In this document: positions 43,892 to 53,919 of the stretch, in pieces | How positions within the stretch are numbered: position 1 is the stretch's first letter | How the letters are laid out: every line of letters starts with the position of its first letter | Assembly: GCA_963803155.1 (NCBI GenBank) | Contig: CAWDMN010000049.1 | Location: 91,496 to 155,495 of the forward strand | DNA length: 64,000 bases | Direction of reading: 5' to 3' | DNA from: CAWDMN01 sp963803155 | GTDB taxonomy: Bacteria > Acidobacteriota > Terriglobia > Versatilivoradales > Versatilivoraceae | Made by a program: the position numbers and the translations under genes | The notes under the pieces: model-generated | What the model was told of the DNA's origin: nothing | Database searches by the model: none | What the model saw: only the letters and a program-made list of their open reading frames with translations

Positions 43892-45322
43892 CTAATGCAA
43901 AATCATCGAATGGTAAAGCTCGATGTACTGCTCGGCGGATCGCTTCCAGGAAAAATCCCGAGCCATGGCCCGCTTCTTCAAGGCTGCCCATTCCTCCGGG
44001 CGGCAATAAATTTCCAACGCCCTGCGAATGGCGTCCAAAAGCGAACTGGCCTCGTAAGGGAGAAATTTGAATCCCGTCCCTTGCCCGTCCTGGTAATCTT
44101 CAATGGTGTCATCCAGTCCGCCGGTGGCGCGCACCACCGGGATCGTTCCATAGCGAAGAGAATAAATCTGGTTCAAGCCACAAGGCTCGAAACGGGAAGG
44201 CATCAAAAAAATATCCGCGCCAGCCTCGATCTGATGGGCCAATCGATTGTCATATTGAATAAAAGTCTTTGTGGATTGCGGGAACTGCAGCTCCAGTTTG
44301 CGGAAAAATTGCTGATATTTTTCTTCCCCTTTGCCCAGGACAACCATTCGGGCTCCGGTTTGAATTATGCCATCGGCTGCCTCTTTAAGCAGATCGAATC
44401 CTTTCTGATCCGCCAGGCGGGAGACCATTCCCAGCAAGGGTCTTTCCAGTCCATCGCTCCAGCCGCAACGCTTCATCAGGTCAGCCTTGCAGTCCATCTT
44501 GCCTTGCCATTGTTCCGCGGAATAATGGGAAGCCAGGTGAGGATCGGTTTCCGGATTCCATTCGGAATAATCCACTCCATTCAAAATGCCTGCCAGGTTC
44601 CCCGAACGCCGCGCCAACACTCCTTCCAGTCCACATCCAAATTCCGGCGTCTGGATTTCCTCGCTGTATTTCCGGCTGACCGTGGAAACTTCGTCGGCCA
44701 AGAGGATGCCCCCCTTCAGAAAGTTGACATGTCCGTAAAATTCCATCCAATCCACATGAAAAAGCCAGTCGGGCAGGGAAACCCGGTGCAGTGCCGGCTT
44801 TGGGAACACTCCTTGGAATGCCAGGTTGTGAATGGTGAGCAGGGTCCGGGCATTTTTAAAAAAAGGATCCGTCCGATATCGCGTTTTCAAATAAATCGGG
44901 ACCAGCGCGGTCTGCCAATCGTGGCAGTGAATGATGTCGGGTGGCACCAGCGATCGCTTGGCAAATTCCAGAGCCGCCAAGCAAAGAAGGGCAAAGCGCT
45001 CGGCATTGTCCGGATAATCCTGGTTTTCGGAACGGTAGAGTTCAGGGCGGTCGTAATATTCCGGGAAATCCACGAAGAAAAAGCGGACGCGATCCAGTTG
45101 ACCGCCGTCATCAATCGAGCAGAATTTCCAGTCACGCCCCATGGGAATGGTAAGACTGTTCCATAGAGTCATCTCCCGCGCAACACCGTGGTAACGGGGA
45201 ATCAACACCACTACGTCGTGGCCCGCCTGGCGCAGGTATTTGGGAAGGGATCCGGCCACGTCCGCCAAACCTCCGGTTTTGGCGAAAGGGACTGCTTCAG
45301 AGGCCACAAACAGGATGCGCAT
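43892..45322 (-). CDS. glgA: glycogen synthase (ADP-glucose type)
   Basis: A 476-residue GT5 glycosyltransferase that extends alpha-1,4-glucan from ADP-glucose. The N-terminal donor site is FAKTGGLADVAGSLP (KxGGL). IHCHDWQTALVPIY and LTIHNLAFQGVFP are typical GT5 blocks. The C-terminal domain has GMVSRLADQKGFDLL and the catalytic FLMPSRFEPCGLNQIYSLRYGTIPVVRATGGLDDTI. Length is normal. No other glycogen gene is adjacent. Confidence 0.96.
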   Translation of the reverse strand: MRILFVASEAVPFAKTGGLADVAGSLPKYLRQAGHDVVVLIPRYHGVAREMTLWNSLTIPMGRDWKFCSIDDGGQLDRVRFFFVDFPEYYDRPELYRSENQDYPDNAERFALLCLAALEFAKRSLVPPDIIHCHDWQTALVPIYLKTRYRTDPFFKNARTLLTIHNLAFQGVFPKPALHRVSLPDWLFHVDWMEFYGHVNFLKGGILLADEVSTVSRKYSEEIQTPEFGCGLEGVLARRSGNLAGILNGVDYSEWNPETDPHLASHYSAEQWQGKMDCKADLMKRCGWSDGLERPLLGMVSRLADQKGFDLLKEAADGIIQTGARMVVLGKGEEKYQQFFRKLELQFPQSTKTFIQYDNRLAHQIEAGADIFLMPSRFEPCGLNQIYSLRYGTIPVVRATGGLDDTIEDYQDGQGTGFKFLPYEASSLLDAIRRALEIYCRPEEWAALKKRAMARDFSWKRSAEQYIELYHSMILH

Positions 45323-45470
45323 GAAAACTCCCAGAAAGGGGAATGGATTTTGGATCCGCGCGGAATGCTTGTATCCCTCCGCCGTTTTGCCCTATGATGC
45401 GGGACGGAATATAGGCGCGGATCATGATCTTCTTCCTTAAACCGGCCTGAATTATAACAGTTACCTGGTT

Positions 45471-46307
45471 ATGTCACAATCAAACCCGATTGCGCGAAAG
45501 AGCCTCGGTCAGAACTTCTTGCGTAGTGAGACCGCCATCCGGCGTATCGTCGATGCTTTGGAATTAAAGCCCGAGGATGCGGTCTTGGAAATCGGCTGCG
45601 GCACGGGAGCCTTGACCAGCCACTTGGTTCCCGCGACGGGCCATTACGTGGGAGTGGAAGTCGATGCCCGGCTGTTTTCGATTTTGATGGATCGCTGGAA
45701 CAGCCCTCACTCCACTTTTTTGAACCAGGACATCTTGAAGCTCAATCTTCATCAATTGCACGATATGCGTCTTGGCTTCGCCGGAAAGTGGAAAGTGGTG
45801 GGGAATCTTCCTTATTATATTTCCTCTCCCATCTTGGACCATTTGGGTGAACACAGCGGTATCATCGACTGCGCCGTCATTATGCTGCAGGCGGAAGTAG
45901 CGGACCGTCTGCGCGCGCGGGCCGGAAGCAAAGAGTACGGCGTTCTAACCCTCATGGTTCAAATGTATTTTGCGGTGGAGGAGTTGTTTTCAGTCCCTCC
46001 TTCAGCTTTCATCCCCAGTCCCAAGGTCAATTCAAAAGTCCTTCGATTAATCCCTCATCAATCCCCCTTGATTCCCGCTTCGGATCGTCCGGTATTTATT
46101 TCCCTGCTAAAACAAGCCTTCTCGCAACGGCGCAAGACTTTGGCCAATTGCCTAAAAGGGAGCAGAGAACTCGATACCTCAGCATTGACCGAATGGTTGT
46201 TGCGGCAAGGATTTCCACCCGATATTCGGGCGGAGCGTCTTGCTCTGCGGGATTTCATTTCTCTTTTCCATGAAATAAAAAAAGCGGCATCGGGATTTTC
46301 AGACTGA
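45471..46307 (+). CDS. rsmA: 16S rRNA dimethyladenosine transferase
   Basis: A 278-residue RsmA/KsgA enzyme that dimethylates A1518 and A1519 of 16S rRNA using SAM. Blocks in order: RKSLGQNFLR, motif I VLEIGCGTGALTSHL, the acidic VEVDARL, the catalytic NLPYYISSPI (NLPY), VIMLQAEVADRL, PPSAFIPSPKVNS and the C-terminal SQRRKTLANCLK. All residues expected for catalysis are visible. Divergent from glgA, 148 bp away. Confidence 0.97.
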   Translation: MSQSNPIARKSLGQNFLRSETAIRRIVDALELKPEDAVLEIGCGTGALTSHLVPATGHYVGVEVDARLFSILMDRWNSPHSTFLNQDILKLNLHQLHDMRLGFAGKWKVVGNLPYYISSPILDHLGEHSGIIDCAVIMLQAEVADRLRARAGSKEYGVLTLMVQMYFAVEELFSVPPSAFIPSPKVNSKVLRLIPHQSPLIPASDRPVFISLLKQAFSQRRKTLANCLKGSRELDTSALTEWLLRQGFPPDIRAERLALRDFISLFHEIKKAASGFSD

Positions 46308-46321
46308 AATGTGTGCGTAAT

Positions 46322-46453
46322 CGTTCAGGGGAGGGACTGAACCCGAAGGGTTCACAGCCATTTGCCAGGGGTAAGGCCGTTAGGCCGCCACACCCGGATA
46401 TAGGCAATAACAGAAACGACTCCGGCAGGGATCGCAGCTTGCAAAGGGGCAGC
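46322..46453 (+). repeat. CGTTCAGGGG palindromic repeat, copy 1
   Basis: Begins CGTTCAGGGG, with CTGAACCCGAAGGG, GGTAAGGCCGTTAGGCCGCC and CCGGATATAGGCAATAA in order. A direct repeat at 54809-54944 shares almost the whole length. Sits 15 bp after the rsmA stop, between convergent genes. Confidence 0.85.
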
Positions 46454-46475
46454 TCATCGCCAATAGTCCGCTAAT

Positions 46476-47489
46476 TCAGATTTTCCGATTTTTCCTGCGC
46501 CACAGTCCAAGGCCCAGGCTATGGCCGGCCAGCATGAGCCCGATGGCCATCCAGGAAAAAATTCGAATTTTGCGGATCAACGCCAGCGTCACTCCGATTC
46601 CCGTGCTCCAGCCCAGCGCCTGGAGAGTGAGCGCGGTGCCACTTTCATCCACACCCAAGCGCAATGGGACAAAGGCAAAGGCAATGTTGATGATCCGATA
46701 GGAGGATTCGATGAGGAAGGCGGATAAAAAGCTCGTCTGCCCCGTGATCACCTGGAGGATTAACCATGCCTCAAGAACACCACAAAAGTGGGTCAACATT
46801 TCCAAGGCCAGAATCAACATGATCATGTTTGGATGAGTGGAGGCAAATCCATAGACTCTTTCTTCAAATTCCCGGATTTTTCCGAAGACTTCTCCCCCGG
46901 AATCCCAGCGGGGAAACTTTTTTTTGAGTCTGCCCGCCAACTCGCTGGCAAGCATCCAACGGCGCAGAATAGCCACATAGATGATCAAGGCCGGGAGGAT
47001 CAGCAGTCCGCTCGCGATGAATCCGGCCATTCTTATTTCTCCTGGAATTGCTGCCTTTAAAACCAAGGCAAGCATTCCCGCTGCCAGGAAAACGACTACG
47101 GAGAGACTAAAGGCCAGATTCTCAACGACGATGGAAGAAAGTGTCAGTGTGGACGAGAGATAGCGCGAGGCGGCGAGAATTTTAATTGGTTCTCCGAAAG
47201 CCGGCCCCACGAAAGTCAAGTCGTTGGCGGTTTCCCCGATTAATCGAATGCTGAATAGCCGGATCAGGCTGAGAGCAGGCTTCTCCGGCGTCATGCTGAA
47301 GCGCCAGGCCAGAGTTCGCAACCCATGACGAAATCCGGAAATCAGAAAAATGAGAAGAAAGTACCATCCGAAAAGCCGAAGGTTGGAAAGAATAACCTGA
47401 AGGCCGGTTTGACGGATCAGGTAAATAAAGATCGCGACTCCGGCCACCAGAGAACAGAGACCAATCTGATGAAGATATCGTTTAATCAA
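46476..47489 (-). CDS. flippase-like/lysylphosphatidylglycerol synthase TM-domain protein
   Basis: A 337-residue integral membrane protein of the UPF0104/LPG-synthase transmembrane family, with about eight hydrophobic segments. Typical blocks: the N-terminal GLCSLVAGVAIFIYLIRQTG, SGFRHGLRTLAWRF, the IRLIGETANDLTFVGPAFGEPIK region and the late FVPLRLGVDESGTALTL. There is no catalytic synthase domain, so lipid or lipid-linked sugar transport is the likelier role. Just upstream of the GH9 gene (which is read toward it), with a 67-bp gap. Confidence 0.85.
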   Translation of the reverse strand: MIKRYLHQIGLCSLVAGVAIFIYLIRQTGLQVILSNLRLFGWYFLLIFLISGFRHGLRTLAWRFSMTPEKPALSLIRLFSIRLIGETANDLTFVGPAFGEPIKILAASRYLSSTLTLSSIVVENLAFSLSVVVFLAAGMLALVLKAAIPGEIRMAGFIASGLLILPALIIYVAILRRWMLASELAGRLKKKFPRWDSGGEVFGKIREFEERVYGFASTHPNMIMLILALEMLTHFCGVLEAWLILQVITGQTSFLSAFLIESSYRIINIAFAFVPLRLGVDESGTALTLQALGWSTGIGVTLALIRKIRIFSWMAIGLMLAGHSLGLGLWRRKNRKI

Positions 47490-47556
47490 GGGGCCTCACG
47501 GTGGTTAAGATAAAGCTTCCCAGAGGACCAGATCGTCGGGTCTTCTGGCAGATTCC

Positions 47557-49962
47557 CTACCTTTGGCGGCTGGATTTCCCGGTGAATGCCTGGCGCTGGG
47601 CAGCGGATCGGGGATTAACGCCCGCACTCAGATAGCCATAAACCGCGGCGGCCGGAGCCACATTTTGATGCACCGTGAATTCATTGGTGGGCGGACAATA
47701 GCGATTTTCAAAATACAATTCATGGATGGGCCACAGGTCATACTTCGGGTAAGCTGTGGTCATCGAGAAATCTGCGTCCCATGGGCCACTCCAGTCACAG
47801 CTTCCATTCGGGCCGCTCATCCAATCGCAAGGGTGGATCGGGCCGTAAGGGACAATGCCGGGGAAAAATGCGGGCATGGAGCGGTACCAGGAATCCAGAT
47901 GAAGAACTTGCCGTGGAAAATGTTGTCCCAATCCGGTCACCCAGACCATGTTTAACGGATTACCCCCCAGCATATAATCACAAGTGGTATAAACAGCGTC
48001 GAGATATTTTTCCTGTCCCGTCAGCTCATAAGCGACGATAGCCGGCATTACCAAAGGGGTGGTGGGCTGTCCCACCAGCACCGGCATATACCAGTTCCCC
48101 CCCATACGAAAACTTCGGTTCCGATCAATCGAGTCCAGCACCTCTTGCTGAGCATAGTTGATGGCAGCCTGGACGAGATCTGATTTTAAGGCCAGATCAA
48201 GTCCCGCGGTGGAATCGGGGATCGTCACATAAGCCCAAATGGCCCATTGGAGACTCGAAAAGTTGCCGAGGTTCGAAGAGTTGACGCTGTTGTCTTGCTT
48301 GAATTGAGACTGATAGCTGGAATCGTGGGTCAGCTTGTAAAGCCAGGCCGCGGCATAGGCACGTTCATTTTTCACGTTGTCACCGGCCAGAGTGTGAGAA
48401 GCGGCCCAGCTATATTCCGCCTGGGCTTCGCCGCGCCAGAGCCGTAACAACTGATCCAATTCCACATTTCCGCTCAGCTGATGTTGCTTGTAAGCCAATT
48501 GAAGGCAATTCGCCATCTGAGCGGCGAGTGCCGCATATTTGTACGACATCACGGGTTCTTCGCCGTAAATGATCCATTCTTGGGCCGCTTCGTAGGAAGG
48601 AATGCCCTCCGGATTTACATCCGCGTTAAAATCGCCGTGAACGCGGGCTCCGGCCACACCGCCGGTGGGACCTTTGGAACGGCGGTAAAAATCGAGCAGC
48701 CAGCGGGCTTCGTCCAGGATGTCGGGAATTCCATTGCCGCTTTCGGGAATATTCAATTCGCCGTCGCGAAAATTCAAAGGGGCCATTTCGTAGGCGGTCA
48801 TCAAGAAAGCGGGAATTACCGCATGGGTGGAATATCCGTCCCAATCGCCCGCGTCCTGATACCAGCCCCACATGTTGCTGGTATCGAAGCCATCCAGGAT
48901 TTTGGCGCGCACCTCGGATTCCGGGCCATTCTCGCTGCCATTGGGTCGATCCATGTCGCGATAGGATGTGTACTTGAGGATGAAACCAGGAGAAATTCCC
49001 GCACGTTGGGGAGCTTTGCGGGTGAAGGTGGTGTAGGGTTCCGCCAACTCGATGCCGCTCCGCTGATGGTAAAGGGCACGGCAGGTGGCATTGAAAGCCG
49101 GACGATAGACATCGGACCCAATCGTGAAAGGATAAGAACAACCGACTCCATCGACACTCAAACGATACTCTCCGGTTTGCTGGAAGCTGGAGAAATCGCA
49201 CTGCCAGACGTCAGAGCCGGCGAAATTGTTCCGTGGAGATTGATCAGCGGTGCCTGTGTCGGGGCCGCCAGAAAGCAGATCTTTCTGTTTGCTGATGGCT
49301 CCTGAAAAAACTTCCGCTTCATCATTGGTCCGGATTAAATGAAACCGGCCGTTCGAAAAGGAGTCCAGCGAGAGAGGGCCCAAATCACCCATCCACTGAG
49401 AGAGATAAGCGAACTTCCGTTTCGCTTGTGGGACGTAGCCAATTTGGTTGATGTGAATGGCGGCGGAGCGGGTGGCCGACTCGTTGAAATTGAGAAGCCA
49501 CTCCTGTCCGTTGGAGGCCAGATCGCCCGTGCCGATCCGGTAATTCTTTCCCCTCTGAAGCGGCTGGGGAAGATCGAGATAAATCCAGTGCTCCAGGACG
49601 TATTCCGTGTTGCAGCGCTCTCCATCCCATTTTCCCGTGCAGTTGCGGGAAAAGCCGTTGGCCTTGCTCTTGCGCCCAATTCGGGAAGGATTCAGTCCGC
49701 TGCCGTAATTGGAATCGTCTCCACTCGCGATCACATAACTGGCGGCTTTTGATGCCGCGGCCAGGTCCAAGGGAATTTGGCTGACCTTATCGTCAGCGGA
49801 CTTTTGATGGTAGCCGTGATATTGCACGGCCCCATCCTCAAAATGGAGCATCAGAATTTTATTGGTGACTGCTAAAACTTCGGTCAGATTTGAGGCCTGA
49901 GTTTCCAGCGAGCCGCACGAGGTTGCCATAAACAAGACGATAAAGAGATTTGCCGATTTCAA
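47557..49962 (-). CDS. GH9 family cellulase-like glycoside hydrolase, lipoprotein
   Basis: A protein of about 801 residues from the TTG at 49962, which has AAGGAGA ten bases upstream. This start gives a lipoprotein signal (LFIVLFMATSCG); the open frame extends to 50058. An Ig-like N-terminal domain with HINQIGYVPQAKRKFAYLS leads to the GH9 barrel: MWGWYQDAGDWDGYSTHAVI, the GNGIPDILDEARWLLDFY block, and the C-terminal CDYMLGGNPLNMVWVTGLG and HPCDWMSGPNG. It would cut beta-1,4-glucans at the cell surface. The 275-bp upstream gap contains an 11-G run at 50103-50113. Confidence 0.92.
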   Translation of the reverse strand: MKSANLFIVLFMATSCGSLETQASNLTEVLAVTNKILMLHFEDGAVQYHGYHQKSADDKVSQIPLDLAAASKAASYVIASGDDSNYGSGLNPSRIGRKSKANGFSRNCTGKWDGERCNTEYVLEHWIYLDLPQPLQRGKNYRIGTGDLASNGQEWLLNFNESATRSAAIHINQIGYVPQAKRKFAYLSQWMGDLGPLSLDSFSNGRFHLIRTNDEAEVFSGAISKQKDLLSGGPDTGTADQSPRNNFAGSDVWQCDFSSFQQTGEYRLSVDGVGCSYPFTIGSDVYRPAFNATCRALYHQRSGIELAEPYTTFTRKAPQRAGISPGFILKYTSYRDMDRPNGSENGPESEVRAKILDGFDTSNMWGWYQDAGDWDGYSTHAVIPAFLMTAYEMAPLNFRDGELNIPESGNGIPDILDEARWLLDFYRRSKGPTGGVAGARVHGDFNADVNPEGIPSYEAAQEWIIYGEEPVMSYKYAALAAQMANCLQLAYKQHQLSGNVELDQLLRLWRGEAQAEYSWAASHTLAGDNVKNERAYAAAWLYKLTHDSSYQSQFKQDNSVNSSNLGNFSSLQWAIWAYVTIPDSTAGLDLALKSDLVQAAINYAQQEVLDSIDRNRSFRMGGNWYMPVLVGQPTTPLVMPAIVAYELTGQEKYLDAVYTTCDYMLGGNPLNMVWVTGLGQHFPRQVLHLDSWYRSMPAFFPGIVPYGPIHPCDWMSGPNGSCDWSGPWDADFSMTTAYPKYDLWPIHELYFENRYCPPTNEFTVHQNVAPAAAVYGYLSAGVNPRSAAQRQAFTGKSSRQR

Positions 49963-50237
49963 CGGTAGATGTCTCCTTTGATATAAGTGTGCCGCCGATA
50001 CGATGAAAGAGCCTGAAGAGGCTTGCCTATTTTCATCGAACGCAAACCCGGTTAGCAAGTGCTTTTCGATTTGGCTTCCTTTCGATTTCCCGCCTGGTTC
50101 ATGGGGGGGGGGGCAATAATCGCCAATCTCGCGGCTCAGGTGACATCTGGATTCTAGGGGTGGATTGGAGCAGAGGTTCGACAGGATGAATTTATTCGTA
50201 TGTCAACCAAAGATCGCGCTCCATATTAGTGGAGAGG

Positions 50238-51857
50238 TCAGCGCTTGTCGGAGCGGAAACTCTGGGTCTTTTCGAGGCAATCCAGGCAATGATGAATTTC
50301 AGCTTTTTCACGGGCGGCAGACCAATTCAGCTCTCCGCCCATGAGTGAAGCCACAGGTTCTAATGCCTGCATTCCCTGGTCCGCGGAAAAGCCCAGCATC
50401 GAACGGCGCAGCAGGAAATCGCTGAGGCGGCAACAATACTCCCTTCGCACCGCGTGAATCACTTGAGCTTCAATGTCCGGGTACGATGGAGAAAGCGGTC
50501 GAAGCCAGTCTGGATTCTGGCGGGCTAATTGCAGCACTTCAACACTTCGAGTTCCATAAAGGGATTGGAGGTTTTCTACAATTTCCAGGGGGAATGATTT
50601 CACATCCAAGGTGTTGCAAGGTATGGTTCCGGGCAGGGGACGAAATTTAGTTTGACATGGCACCGTACAATTCAAATGACGGCTGACTAAATCGGTGACT
50701 TCTTCGGCGATCGCCCGATAGCCGGTGATTTTTCCTCCGAGAACAGATATCAAGCCAGGACTGCCGTTCTCCGCCTCATCCACAATTTTGTGCATGCGTG
50801 AAATTGAGGATTCATGGCCGGGCTTGCGAACCAGAGCGCGGACTCCGCTGTTGCTGAAAAGGATTGAAGCGTCCTTGATACCGGGAAAAAATGGGCTGAG
50901 GGATCGAATCAAATAATCCGCATCGGTGAAATTGGCGGAAGCCTCCCCGGGATCCTCACGGAAATCCGTATCCGTAGTCCCAATCCAACTATACCCCATC
51001 CAGGGGATGACAAAAACAAGCCGTCCATCTATAGCCGAGAAGAGCGCCATGGCATGTTTATTGAAAGGCCGGCAGGCCAGGTGGATTCCCTTGGTGGTGC
51101 GAATCCTGGGGCTCACCTTTGAAGTCAGCCGATTGGCGCTGGAATCCAGCCATGGTCCGGTGCAATTGATGATGATTCGACCGCGCAATTCCAATTCCAT
51201 CTGAGATCCAGACAGAATATCGACGAACCTGACTCCGGCCAGCCGATTCTGCTCCCGAATGCAACCAATGGCTTCGGCATAATTGAGCAGGCAAGCACCC
51301 TGAACGCCGGCGTCCAGCAGGTTCTCCAGACAGAGCCTCTCCGGGGAGTTCACTTGGGCATCATGGTAGGAGGCCGCTCCCTGCAGCTTATCCGCGTCCA
51401 ACTCCGGTTCCAAATCGTGAAATTCCCGAGCGGAGAAAAATCGGTGGCCGGGCAGAGTCCGGTCATGGCTCAAGCCATCATAAAGCCACATCCCCGCGCG
51501 GATCTTCCAGCGGTAGAACCAGCTCTTGCTAAAAAAGGGAAGAAAGAACTCCAGGGGGCGAACCAGATGGGGAGCGATTTTCAGAAGAATTTCCCGCTCG
51601 CGCAAATCCATCCGCACCAGCCGGAAATCCAACTGTTCCAAATAACGGAGACCTCCATGGATTAGACGGGTGGAGCCGGCCGTAGTTCCCCCGCCAAAAT
51701 CGCCTTTGTCGAGCAAGGCCACTTTCAACCCGCGCAGTGCGGCATCCCGGGCAATGCCGGCGCCGATGATGCCGCCGCCGATAATGATGACGTCGAACAG
51801 ACAATTCTCGGCCAAGCGCAAACTTTCACTGCGCCTTCGATTGATGGGCGGGTCCAT
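50238..51857 (-). CDS. glpD: glycerol-3-phosphate dehydrogenase
   Basis: A 539-residue FAD-dependent enzyme that oxidises glycerol-3-phosphate to dihydroxyacetone phosphate and feeds electrons to quinones at the membrane. The FAD motif DVIIIGGGIIGAGIARDAAL is near residue 22, GGTTAGSTRLIHGGLRYLE follows, TTKGIHL and YSWIGTTDTDFREDP are the central blocks, and SVLGGKITGYRAIAEE closes the FAD domain. The C-terminal domain carries VRREYCCRLSDFLLRRS. Third gene of glpF-glpK-glpD, 71 bp after glpK. Confidence 0.96.
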   Translation of the reverse strand: MDPPINRRRSESLRLAENCLFDVIIIGGGIIGAGIARDAALRGLKVALLDKGDFGGGTTAGSTRLIHGGLRYLEQLDFRLVRMDLREREILLKIAPHLVRPLEFFLPFFSKSWFYRWKIRAGMWLYDGLSHDRTLPGHRFFSAREFHDLEPELDADKLQGAASYHDAQVNSPERLCLENLLDAGVQGACLLNYAEAIGCIREQNRLAGVRFVDILSGSQMELELRGRIIINCTGPWLDSSANRLTSKVSPRIRTTKGIHLACRPFNKHAMALFSAIDGRLVFVIPWMGYSWIGTTDTDFREDPGEASANFTDADYLIRSLSPFFPGIKDASILFSNSGVRALVRKPGHESSISRMHKIVDEAENGSPGLISVLGGKITGYRAIAEEVTDLVSRHLNCTVPCQTKFRPLPGTIPCNTLDVKSFPLEIVENLQSLYGTRSVEVLQLARQNPDWLRPLSPSYPDIEAQVIHAVRREYCCRLSDFLLRRSMLGFSADQGMQALEPVASLMGGELNWSAAREKAEIHHCLDCLEKTQSFRSDKR

Positions 51858-51928
51858 GTTGGCCTCTAAGTTGGCTCAAGCGAAACAATAAGGATATGAA
51901 TCCGGTGGAGAATCGAATCCGTTTCAGC

Positions 51929-53449
51929 CTATCCTTCCAACTCCACCCAGTCCAAGGTTCTGGTCACGGCTTTTTTCCAACCGGCATAGGCGGTTTCACG
52001 TTGGTCGGCGCTCCATTGTGGCTCCCATTTCCGATCGGCTCTCCAATGCCGGCGCAACTCTTCCAGGCTTTGCCAAAACCCCACCGCCAGGCCGGCGGCA
52101 TAAGCGGCGCCCAACGCCGTGGTCTCCGTGACCCGCGGCCTGACCACGGGAACGCCCAGGATATCGGCCTGAAGCTGCATGAGAGTATTGTTGATGGTGG
52201 CGCCACCATCCACTTTCAGAATCTCCAAGCGGACTTGGGAATCTTTGACCATGGCTTCCAGGACATCCCGGGTTTGGTAACAGATAGCTTCCAGCGTGGC
52301 TCTGGCCAGATGCCCTCGATGGTTGAACCGGGAAAGGCCCACTACCGCGCCTCGGGCATCAGAACGCCAATAGGGGGCGAACAGTCCCGAAAAAGCCGGA
52401 ACAAAATAAATTCCCCCATTGTCGCTAACCGTATTGGCCAGTGTCTCGACTTCCGCTGAATTCTGAATGATCCCCAGCTGGTCTCGCAGCCACTGGACTG
52501 CGGATCCCGTCACGGCAATGGAGCCCTCCAAGGCATAAATAGCTGGAGAGTCGCCCATTTGATAACCGAGCGTGGTCAAGAGCCCGGAGGTGGAGGGGAT
52601 CGGCTTTGGCCCGGTATTCAAAAGCATGAAATTCCCCGTCCCATAAGTATTCTTAGCTTCTCCGGGATGGAAACATGCCTGGCCAACCGTGGCCGCCTGC
52701 TGATCGCCCAAGTCTGCGCAGATGGGGACTTCCCCGCCCAGAGGTCCTGATTTTCGAGTCCATCCATAAATCCGGGGATCGGAGGAGGGGCGAATTTCCG
52801 GCAGTATCCGGCGCGGAATATGGAAGAATCCCAGCAATTCATCGTCCCAGTCCAGTGTCTCCAGGCCCATTAACATTGTCCGGCTGGCATTGGTGACGTC
52901 CGTAATATGCACTCCCCCATCCGGACCTCCGGTCAAGTTCCAGATCACCCAGCTGTCGGTGTTTCCGAAGAGAGCTTCCCCCCGATCCGCGGCTTCTCTG
53001 ACGCCGCGGATGTTTTCGAGAATCCACTGAATTTTTCCGCCGGAAAAGTAAGTGGCTGGAGGAAGTCCGGTCTTCGCGCGTATTACGCGGCCTCTTCCGT
53101 TTCGCTCCAATTCCGCGGCTATCCTGTCTGTGCGCGTATCTTGCCAAACGATCGCGTTGTACCAAGGCAGGCCGGTTTTTGGATTCCAAATCACCGTGGT
53201 TTCTCGCTGATTCGTGATTCCCAACGCGGCCAGATCCGCGGAGTCCAACCCCGCTCTGGCCATGGAATGGGCGATGACGGTGCGGGTCCTTTCAATAATC
53301 TCGAAGGGATCATGTTCCACCCAGCCGGCTTTCGGCATGATCTGCTGATGCTCCAGTTGATGGCGGACCACTTCGTTGCCCCCGGAATCAAACACCATAA
53401 AACGAGTGCTGGTGGTTCCCTGGTCGACCGCCCCGACAAATCTGGACAT
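51929..53449 (-). CDS. glpK: glycerol kinase
   Basis: A 506-residue FGGY-family kinase that makes glycerol-3-phosphate. I start at the ATG at 53449, which has GAAGGAGGCGAA upstream and the normal N terminus MSRFVGAVDQGTTSTRFMVF. Other blocks: TNQRETTVIWNPKTGLPWYN, IVWQDTRTD, SGGKIQWIL, FGNTDSWVIWNLTGG, ADLGDQQAATVGQACF and KVDGGATINNTLMQLQAD. Operon with glpD, while glpF is separated from it by a 470-bp repeat-filled gap. Confidence 0.97.
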   Translation of the reverse strand: MSRFVGAVDQGTTSTRFMVFDSGGNEVVRHQLEHQQIMPKAGWVEHDPFEIIERTRTVIAHSMARAGLDSADLAALGITNQRETTVIWNPKTGLPWYNAIVWQDTRTDRIAAELERNGRGRVIRAKTGLPPATYFSGGKIQWILENIRGVREAADRGEALFGNTDSWVIWNLTGGPDGGVHITDVTNASRTMLMGLETLDWDDELLGFFHIPRRILPEIRPSSDPRIYGWTRKSGPLGGEVPICADLGDQQAATVGQACFHPGEAKNTYGTGNFMLLNTGPKPIPSTSGLLTTLGYQMGDSPAIYALEGSIAVTGSAVQWLRDQLGIIQNSAEVETLANTVSDNGGIYFVPAFSGLFAPYWRSDARGAVVGLSRFNHRGHLARATLEAICYQTRDVLEAMVKDSQVRLEILKVDGGATINNTLMQLQADILGVPVVRPRVTETTALGAAYAAGLAVGFWQSLEELRRHWRADRKWEPQWSADQRETAYAGWKKAVTRTLDWVELEG

Positions 53450-53500
53450 TTCGCCTCCTTCGTTGCACGATTTGTGAATACCCAAGCAATCCAAAACCTA

Positions 53501-53911
53501 CCAGCGCGAAGTGACAACGAGCGATCAGCAATCAGCTTTCAGCTGTCAGCTTTTAAATCCGTCAACTCTCCAACATTTATCCCTCATCCTTCATCCCTTA
53601 TCCTTCCGCCAATCACTCGCTGCCGCTTCGTGCTTGTGGTCTCGCAATGTCAGCGCGAAGTGACAACGAGCGTTCATCATGGCAATACCTGGCGCTGGGT
53701 CTCGCTAGTGTTGACTTTGCGATCACTCGCTGCCGCTTCGTGCTTGTGGTTTCGCAATGCCAGCGCGATGTGACAACGAGCGATTAGCAATCAGCTTTCA
53801 GCTGTCAGCTTTTAAATCCGCCAACTCTCCAACATTTATCCCTCATCCTTCATCCCTTATCCTTCCGCCAATCACTAGCTGCCGCTTCGCGCTTGTTATC
53901 CCGCAATGCCA
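53501..53911. repeat. three tandem palindromic units in the glpF-glpK gap
   Basis: Units at 53501-53650, 53651-53760 (short) and 53761-53911. Each starts CAGCGCGA then GTGACAACGAGCG, and ends CACTCGCTGCCGCTTCGTGC or a close variant, the ends being imperfect inverted repeats. Units 1 and 3 also share a long internal block (CAGCTTTCAGCTGTCAGC, TCTCCAACATTTATCCCTC). A related single copy is at 3138-3223. Confidence 0.88.
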
Positions 53912-53919
53912 AGGGGCGC

